This document shows positions 1-4,770 of a stretch of DNA of 7,999 nucleotides, piece after piece (within the stretch, counting starts at the first letter, position 1; each line of letters begins with the position of its first letter). The stretch is taken from positions 1-7,999 of the forward strand of contig SKZM01000238.1 of NCBI GenBank assembly GCA_007127385.1, in the 5' to 3' direction. The notes under the pieces were generated by a model. The model did no database searches, was not told the DNA's origin, and was given only the letters and a program-made list of their open reading frames with translations. The DNA comes from Methanosalsum sp. (GTDB lineage: Archaea > Halobacteriota > Methanosarcinia > Methanosarcinales > Methanosarcinaceae). Both the position numbers and the translations under genes were made by a program.

Positions 1-2640
1 CAGTTGATCTGATACTTTTTCTTCAGAAGACGGCGAGAATTCAAAGAGTCCCTTTTGTTTAGAATCATAATCCAGTGCTGCTTCATCAACACCAAATACA
101 CTAAGTATCCTGCTCACAGGAGGCAATATCTGCTTTCTAATATAATAATCAACATCCAGAGAGATGTTTTTCTGACGTACAAAATCCGGATCTTCAGCTC
201 TATTTACAAATAGGTCTTTTCCAGCAATGATCACAAAAGGGATCCTCTCACCTATCGAAGGTGCAGCACCTGTCCTCTTCTTCATTTTTTCGATTACAGT
301 CAGATGAGGTTGTTTGTTCTTGTAGCTGCCCATGCTCTTTGAGTACATGCGTGTCAAAACCAGATCATCAATTATCTCCGGATCATTCACAACGTCTATA
401 TTGCGAACCCTGTCAACAACATCACGAACATATTCCATTGCTTTTTCAACATCACCTTGCTTGAGGATCAGCTCAAGTACTGTATTGAGAGTCCTGGATG
501 TGAGTTCACACCAGTCACGTCTGACAGTTTCCATGCCTTTGACCTTGATACTCTCAGCCCACTCTGTACCCGAACGTTCAAACATCCATAGTGCATACCT
601 CTTCTTGGCAATAAAAAGCGCCCTTTCTGCAATAGATTCAAATTCCAGTTCCATGGGATCAGGAAGAGAACAGGATACAATACCTGCAATCCGGTTTCCT
701 ATAAGTTCAACATCTTCAAGTTCAAGGTTGGTCTCAGAGATGCATTGCACAAAAACACTGTCTGTATCCCCATACACAACAGAAAGCCCTACATTTACAT
801 CATCGGTATCACTGGAAGTGACCTCTTCCCTGAGATATGCTTTCCCATCTCTTAATATGACAGTTTTGATCTCATTCTCCACCACATTGCGGGTTTTTAA
901 TATATTTTCTCTGCCAAAGCTGGTAACTGCATTGGCAAGTGCCAGACTGTATAATCTTGCCCTTGTATAGCCCGAATAACCATAGAAGCTGTTCAGGAGT
1001 ATTTTGAGTGCCAGCTGGGTTGCATCATAGACCCTGTACTCATCTTCAGTCTTTGCCCTCTTCATGAGATCCTTGGTTTCTGTACGCCTGTTTAGCAGGT
1101 TCTCCAGAATGGATGGTACAATACCACGAAATACCTCTGCACTTACAAATTCACCACCTGAGGGTGGTTTTATTGTATTGCCTTCCGGCCTATCCCGGTC
1201 AATAACAGTTGTATAGCAAAGATTGTGAGCCATCATTATAGTGGGATAAAGTGATTTATAGTCCAGTATAACAACTTTTTCCAGCAGACCCTTCTTTGGC
1301 TCCAGAACCTCCCCGCCCTTTAGACCTTCACTTTCCCTGTTCCTGCCAGAAACTATTTTTTCATCCGGTCTTGGAGGAAGTACATAATCCTGTTTCCTGA
1401 ACTCACGCAGAAGAAGATTTTCCACCATTGAGGTCTGTCCTCCTTCAAGAATCTCCTGGGGCAGAGATCCACTGATCTGGGCCAGAGCCACAAATTTATC
1501 GAGTAATCTAAGTTTAAGCAGCAGTTCCATTGCAAGTTCCGAGTCCCTGCGAGCATAATCAATGAATCGGCGAATCTTTTCTCCGCTATCCAGCCAGTAC
1601 TCTTCCATCTGCTGTGGTGAAACATCCAGTTTTTCCATGTCGAGAAGCTCTCTGGAAACGGTCTGAAGATTATATCGCTTAAGACTGAATTGCTGGCGTA
1701 TTATGGGAAGTGAATCAGCAATCACCCTTCCTGTAATGGAGACCATTGACCTGATACCTATTTTTCGATAATCCAGCTGTCTTCCATCCCTTCCACATGC
1801 TGAATTGATTTTGATTCCGGCAGACTGGAGTGCCCGGATCCGATCTACAATATAGGGAATATCAAAATCATTGATATTGTAGCCTGTAACAACATCAGGA
1901 TCATACTCTCGGAATATCTCAAAGAAACGGTTCAAAAGAGCAGGTTCATCCCCAAGGACCTCAACACTATCACCTGCATCATCCAGACTTCTTCCAAGTA
2001 GTACAACAGACTCCATGCCCCTAAATTTAGGCTCAAATGACAGGCTGATCATGATCACCGGAGATTCCTCAGGTACAGGCATTCCTCCATTAATAGGGAG
2101 ACATTCGATATCAAAGGCAAAGTGCCTGAGAGGTGCACTGTCTATCCTATCCACCTCCCCTATCCGGGTAGAGGTAACTACTTCATCACATTCCATGGAA
2201 TGACCATTATCAGAAGAAGTGTCAGCATTTACCCATTTCATGCCGTGGATGCCCTGATCGATCAGGTAACGGTTTCGAAAGAGAATATCGGTTTCATATA
2301 CCCCTTCTATGCCCGGAAAACTGACAATATCATCCCGTATCTCAGGTACATTCTGTGGATCATAAGTTACGATCTTCAACATTTTTTTACGTGATTTCTG
2401 GTATCCAATGGGCTCAAATTTTTCCACGACTTCTACTCTCTTAATTGAGTTAAATTTCTGTTCAAGGGCTCTGATGAGTTCATTATAGTTATTTACTTTA
2501 GACGGTCTGGCATAGAAATATGGCTCAAAACCAGGTACATGACAGCATATGCTTCTGCCGTCGTCATCCTTTCCAAAAAGACGTATTATAGGTGAGTTGT
2601 CCTTTCGTATATAGTCTGCATCCAGTAACTGAAAATTCAT
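1..2640 (-). CDS. polB: Family B DNA polymerase (archaeal PolB / Pol I), C-terminus cut by window edge
   Basis: Replicative DNA-dependent DNA polymerase with 3'-5' proofreading. The frame is open for 880 codons and leaves the window without a stop. By my own translation the exonuclease motifs are Exo I FDIE (D177, E179), Exo II YNINDFD (D258) and Exo III YARRD (Y362, D366). The polymerase motifs are motif A DYKSLYP (D460), motif B KILLNSFYG (K546, N550, Y553), motif C YGDTDS (D625, D627) and KKRY (679-682). All catalytic carboxylates are present, and the motifs are uninterrupted, so there is no intein at the usual polymerase sites. Aligned by eye to Pyrococcus Pol, the uracil-sensing pocket residues correspond to Y10, P40 and V98. 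QKGLFEF (862-868) sits where the Pyrococcus enzyme has its PCNA-binding peptide, so only a short tail should be missing. A linker of about 30 extra residues precedes Exo I. An in-frame TGA directly abuts the ATG at 2640, so no upstream start is possible, and the canonical N-terminus (LDADYI) supports it. Confidence 0.96.
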   Translation of the reverse strand, partial: MNFQLLDADYIRKDNSPIIRLFGKDDDGRSICCHVPGFEPYFYARPSKVNNYNELIRALEQKFNSIKRVEVVEKFEPIGYQKSRKKMLKIVTYDPQNVPEIRDDIVSFPGIEGVYETDILFRNRYLIDQGIHGMKWVNADTSSDNGHSMECDEVVTSTRIGEVDRIDSAPLRHFAFDIECLPINGGMPVPEESPVIMISLSFEPKFRGMESVVLLGRSLDDAGDSVEVLGDEPALLNRFFEIFREYDPDVVTGYNINDFDIPYIVDRIRALQSAGIKINSACGRDGRQLDYRKIGIRSMVSITGRVIADSLPIIRQQFSLKRYNLQTVSRELLDMEKLDVSPQQMEEYWLDSGEKIRRFIDYARRDSELAMELLLKLRLLDKFVALAQISGSLPQEILEGGQTSMVENLLLREFRKQDYVLPPRPDEKIVSGRNRESEGLKGGEVLEPKKGLLEKVVILDYKSLYPTIMMAHNLCYTTVIDRDRPEGNTIKPPSGGEFVSAEVFRGIVPSILENLLNRRTETKDLMKRAKTEDEYRVYDATQLALKILLNSFYGYSGYTRARLYSLALANAVTSFGRENILKTRNVVENEIKTVILRDGKAYLREEVTSSDTDDVNVGLSVVYGDTDSVFVQCISETNLELEDVELIGNRIAGIVSCSLPDPMELEFESIAERALFIAKKRYALWMFERSGTEWAESIKVKGMETVRRDWCELTSRTLNTVLELILKQGDVEKAMEYVRDVVDRVRNIDVVNDPEIIDDLVLTRMYSKSMGSYKNKQPHLTVIEKMKKRTGAAPSIGERIPFVIIAGKDLFVNRAEDPDFVRQKNISLDVDYYIRKQILPPVSRILSVFGVDEAALDYDSKQKGLFEFSPSSEEKVSDQL

Positions 2641-2661
2641 TCACTTATGTAGTGTTTAATG

Positions 2662-2676
2662 TATATCATATATTTT
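2662..2676 (-). promoter_or_regulatory. Putative TATA box for polB, suggesting a leaderless transcript
   Basis: Read on the minus strand, AAAATATATGATATA is a good archaeal TATA-type element. Its centre is about 28 bases upstream of the polB ATG, which places the expected transcription start at or within a few bases of the start codon. No usable Shine-Dalgarno sequence precedes the ATG: AAGTGA directly touches it and is too close. A leaderless mRNA is the simplest reading. This is inferred from spacing only. Confidence 0.5.
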
Positions 2677-2757
2677 GTGATTGGGATGTTCATGTGACGT
2701 TCCGGGTAATGTATGACAGCCTGAAAAAGATAGGTATTTATATAGTTAATACGATTT

Positions 2758-2781
2758 TTACAAATTGTAATACTTAGTATT
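2758..2781. promoter_or_regulatory. Two overlapping inverted repeats upstream of the DUF4198 gene (candidate operator)
   Basis: TTACAAATTGTAA (2758-2770) is a perfect 6-bp-arm palindrome around a single A. It overlaps by two bases AATACTTAGTATT (2769-2781), a 5-bp-arm dyad with a 3-base spacer. Together they end just before the likely TATA box at 2784. That position suits an activator or repressor site for the plus-strand gene. The region is very AT-rich, so small dyads can occur by chance, and no cognate regulator lies in the window. Confidence 0.3.
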
Positions 2782-2783
2782 TA

Positions 2784-2793
2784 TTTATATATT
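2784..2793 (+). promoter_or_regulatory. Putative TATA box for the DUF4198-type gene
   Basis: TTTATATATT fits the archaeal TATA consensus. It would place initiation near 2815-2820, giving a very short leader. The ribosome binding site GAGGT (2820-2824) lies six bases before the ATG at 2831 and fixes that start. An alternative TATA-like run, TTTTATAA, occurs at 2806-2813. Confidence 0.5.
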
Positions 2794-2830
2794 AAATGTA
2801 TCAAGTTTTATAATAAAACGAGGTAATTGT

Positions 2831-3841
2831 ATGAAGAATGTATATAGAACAGGAATAATTTCATTATTGGTACTGCTGATGATCATGCCTCTGGCGTGTG
2901 CACATAACCTGCATATAGAAACTGATACCAGTCCAGGGATGCCTGTCAACACCCCGCATGAAATTGATGCAAAAATTCTTTTTGGACATCCGGATGACCC
3001 TGAATCATTCTACCTTACGGATATGAGGAGTATAAATATATACACACCTGATGGCAGTTTTTACACCCTTGATCCGGAAGCCAGAGACAATTACTGGCTT
3101 GTACAGATTGTGATGGAGAAGCCCGGAGACTACATTCTGGTTGCAGAAAGGCAGCCTTCAGTCTACAATCCAAAATCCCATGGCGGACCTGACAGTCCCA
3201 GATTAACAGTTGAACATGCAAAGACCGTGATCAATGCAGGTACACAGGAAAACTGGCATCTTAAGCCGGATATTGAGTTTGATGTGGTCCCACTGGTAAA
3301 TCCCTATAACCTGAGATCAGGAGATACTTTCAAAGCCCAGCTTCTGTACAGAGGTGAACCTATAGAAGGTACATATATGGCAAGTCCTGCTGATCAGGAT
3401 ATCCACAGTCAGAGCCAGGCAGGAAAAACCGATGAGAACGGTATATTCTCAGTTACCATTGATAAATCAGGAATGTGGCAGATCCAGGGAAATTTTGCTG
3501 TAGAGGAGTCCGGAACATGGGAGGCAACATTCACACACCATGCAGGCTCATTTAATGAAAGTGACCTCCTGGACTATGACCGCACAGCATACAGAACCAC
3601 AATGACCCTGTGGGCAAATCCTTCACATGACAGCCGGGTAAGCGAACTTGAATACCAGCTAAATGAAGTACAGGATGCAAACAGCAAGCTCCAGGAGGAC
3701 GTAAACCAGATATCCTCAAATCTTGAAGCCGGTATTCAGAACAGTTCCAGTTCACAGCCTCTTGCATACGCAGGAGTTGGCATTGCACTGGTGGCTCTTT
3801 TGTTCTCAGGCTGGCTCATGGTATCACTGAAGAAAAAGTAA
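2831..3841 (+). CDS. Exported, membrane-anchored DUF4198-type protein (putative metal-binding)
   Basis: A 336-residue protein with an N-terminal signal peptide (hydrophobic residues about 8-22, AxA-type site A22-C23-A24), an extracytoplasmic domain (about 25-262), a predicted coiled coil (268-300) and a C-terminal membrane anchor (311-333) followed by KKK. I assign it to the DUF4198 family (COG5266-like, associated with Ni/Co transport) from the post-signal AHxxxI start, the FGHPDD motif (51-56) and the overall layout. I could not run a profile search. Cleavage after A24 would give mature His1 (H25) and a nearby H28. Other histidines are H43, H53, H117, H129, H143, H192, H236 and H237, enough for a metal site. 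The coiled coil has a regular heptad series V270, L273, L277, V280, N284, L287, V291, I294, L298. A weak lipobox reading (PLAC, C23) is an alternative to plain cleavage. The start is supported by GAGGT six bases upstream. The gene is divergent from polB and convergent with the cytochrome gene. The substrate is unknown. Confidence 0.82.
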   Translation: MKNVYRTGIISLLVLLMIMPLACAHNLHIETDTSPGMPVNTPHEIDAKILFGHPDDPESFYLTDMRSINIYTPDGSFYTLDPEARDNYWLVQIVMEKPGDYILVAERQPSVYNPKSHGGPDSPRLTVEHAKTVINAGTQENWHLKPDIEFDVVPLVNPYNLRSGDTFKAQLLYRGEPIEGTYMASPADQDIHSQSQAGKTDENGIFSVTIDKSGMWQIQGNFAVEESGTWEATFTHHAGSFNESDLLDYDRTAYRTTMTLWANPSHDSRVSELEYQLNEVQDANSKLQEDVNQISSNLEAGIQNSSSSQPLAYAGVGIALVALLFSGWLMVSLKKK

Positions 3842-3849
3842 AACATGAT

Positions 3850-3875
3850 GCTGGATTTATTCCAGCTTTTTTTTT
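3850..3875 (+). terminator. Hairpin plus T9 terminator of the DUF4198-type gene
   Basis: GCTGGA (3850-3855), loop TTTAT and TCCAGC (3861-3866) form a perfect 6-bp stem. Nine T residues (3867-3875) follow directly. The hairpin begins about nine bases after the TAA stop. It has the full form of a bacterial intrinsic terminator. In archaea the T-run alone can terminate transcription. Confidence 0.8.
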
Positions 3876-3877
3876 AT

Positions 3878-3896
3878 CATAATCAAAAATATTATG
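3878..3896 (-). terminator. Inverted repeat with T-rich loop, possible terminator of the cytochrome c gene
   Basis: CATAAT (3878-3883) and ATTATG (3891-3896) are perfect inverted repeats around a 7-base loop. On the minus strand the loop reads ATTTTTG and supplies a T5 run five bases after the stop of the cytochrome gene. It probably ends the minus-strand transcript inside the 59-bp convergent gap. It is weak compared with the neighbouring plus-strand terminator. Confidence 0.4.
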
Positions 3897-3900
3897 ACTT

Positions 3901-4407
3901 TCAAAGTGTTTTCAGGTACCCTATCAGGTCATCCAGGTCCTGATCAGTCATCTGCCATCTGGGCATGAACCAGTCAAGACGGTTTCCTGCCGGATCAATT
4001 CCATCCCGAATAACTCTTTTAATTGTTTCGTCAGTGTATGTAGGATGATCGTCATGTCCCTGAGTAAGAGTCTGGTAGGTAATATCTGGTGCTGTGACAA
4101 AACTCCTCATCATCACTGTACCTCCCCGGGCATCCACTCCATGGCAGCTCACACAGCTTCCGCCATGTACATAGAGCCAGTTGGGTCCACCTGTAAACTC
4201 AATTCTCTCACCGGTCTCATTCAGGCCTGTAAAATATATTCGCTCACCATTGGATTCAAAATCAGTCGGTATGTATCCATCGGGAAGATGTGGCCTGTCC
4301 TGGTATCCGGGGTAATCTGAATAAATCGTGGACGAAATATATATTAGTCCTGCCACTCCAGCAATGATCAGTACTGCAGCCACAGGTAACAGCCATGAGC
4401 TTTTCAT
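3901..4407 (-). CDS. Membrane-anchored monoheme c-type cytochrome (class I-like)
   Basis: A 168-residue protein with an N-terminal membrane segment (about 5-27) that would anchor an extracytoplasmic heme domain. The single CxxCH motif is C85-V-S-C-H89, which binds one covalent heme with H89 as proximal ligand. M148 in FMPRW is the expected axial methionine, with M153 as an alternative. The C-terminal helix (TDQDLDDLIGYLKTL) is typical of class I cytochrome c domains. Before the heme motif, GERIYFTG (54-61) and GERIEFTG (66-73) form a near-identical short repeat. Its role is presumably electron transfer at the outer face of the membrane; the partner is not identifiable. The ATG at 4407 is preferred over an in-frame GTG at 4416, because GGAG at 4419-4416 is a good ribosome binding site for the ATG and overlaps that GTG. 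The upstream SHOCT gene ends at 4413, six bases before the ATG, so co-transcription and translational coupling are likely. Heme attachment requires a maturation system not seen here. Confidence 0.88.
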   Translation of the reverse strand: MKSSWLLPVAAVLIIAGVAGLIYISSTIYSDYPGYQDRPHLPDGYIPTDFESNGERIYFTGLNETGERIEFTGGPNWLYVHGGSCVSCHGVDARGGTVMMRSFVTAPDITYQTLTQGHDDHPTYTDETIKRVIRDGIDPAGNRLDWFMPRWQMTDQDLDDLIGYLKTL

Positions 4408-4412
4408 ACTGC

Positions 4413-4643
4413 TCACTCCAGATCCTTTTTGATCCCCTCAAACTCTTCCCTGGTGATCTCACCCCTGGCGTACCTTCTTCTTGCAATCTCAATTGGTGTG
4501 AGATCTTTATTTCCGGTATTTCTGCTGCTATTAACCAGCCAGACAATAAACAGTACAATACCAATAATCAACAGTAACCAGAGTAACATCCATAACAGCA
4601 TGAAGCCTGGACCAACTCCATAAAATTCCATCATCCTGTACAT
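4413..4643 (-). CDS. Small SHOCT-domain membrane protein
   Basis: A 76-residue protein with one transmembrane helix (about 13-37, rich in Leu, Trp and Ile). A short polar linker leads to a C-terminal SHOCT domain (about 47-75) with the recognisable pattern LTPIEIARRRYARGEITREEF. SHOCT is a short helical domain usually at protein C-termini; its biochemical role is not established, though oligomerisation is often suggested. The N-terminus is methionine-rich (M1, M4, M5, M15, M19), which could offer thioether ligands for Cu(I), but that is speculation. The start at 4643 is backed by AGGGGGA about eight bases upstream. Its TGA stop (4415-4413) overlaps the ribosome binding region of the following cytochrome c gene. 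Small SHOCT membrane proteins of this form are often found near copper-handling genes, and here it sits 127 bp downstream of copA. Function is unassigned. Confidence 0.85.
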   Translation of the reverse strand: MYRMMEFYGVGPGFMLLWMLLWLLLIIGIVLFIVWLVNSSRNTGNKDLTPIEIARRRYARGEITREEFEGIKKDLE

Positions 4644-4675
4644 TTACAAATTCCCCCTAAATGAAAAAGCTATTC

Positions 4676-4718
4676 TGATACAAAATAAAAATATCAATCT
4701 AATATACAATATAATATT
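4676..4718 (-). promoter_or_regulatory. Possible promoter of the SHOCT-cytochrome c pair, with inverted repeat
   Basis: The 127-bp gap between copA and the SHOCT gene is extremely AT-rich. On the minus strand it holds TATA-like stretches (about 4718-4703) at roughly 60-75 bases before the SHOCT start. TGATA (4676-4680) and TATCA (4692-4696) form an inverted repeat with an 11-base spacer, and CTGATAC recurs at 4675-4681 and 4724-4730. The minus strand also has a T5 run (4691-4687) that could terminate copA transcripts. I cannot tell whether the pair has its own promoter or is read through from copA. Confidence 0.3.
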
Positions 4719-4770
4719 ACTATCTGATACTTAATATAGGTTACCGGACAATATGGACCGCAAAGATACC

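Noticed and set aside
332..970. A 212-codon open frame on the plus strand
   Set aside because: It lies wholly antisense to the polB palm and thumb region, which carries motif C and KKRY in the other strand. Its translation is Ser/Thr-rich with no domain, as expected for a shadow frame.
2592..2777. Small plus-strand frame spanning the polB start and the divergent promoter region
   Set aside because: It overlaps the polB N-terminus and TATA elements, has no ribosome binding site and shows no domain.
4408..4416. GTG at 4416 as start of the cytochrome c gene
   Set aside because: This GTG overlaps the GGAG ribosome binding site that is correctly spaced for the ATG at 4407, and it would add only SS before the next Met.
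4262..4564. A 100-codon minus-strand open frame overlapping the SHOCT and cytochrome genes
   Set aside because: It is out of frame with both well-supported genes and has a low-complexity, unlikely composition.
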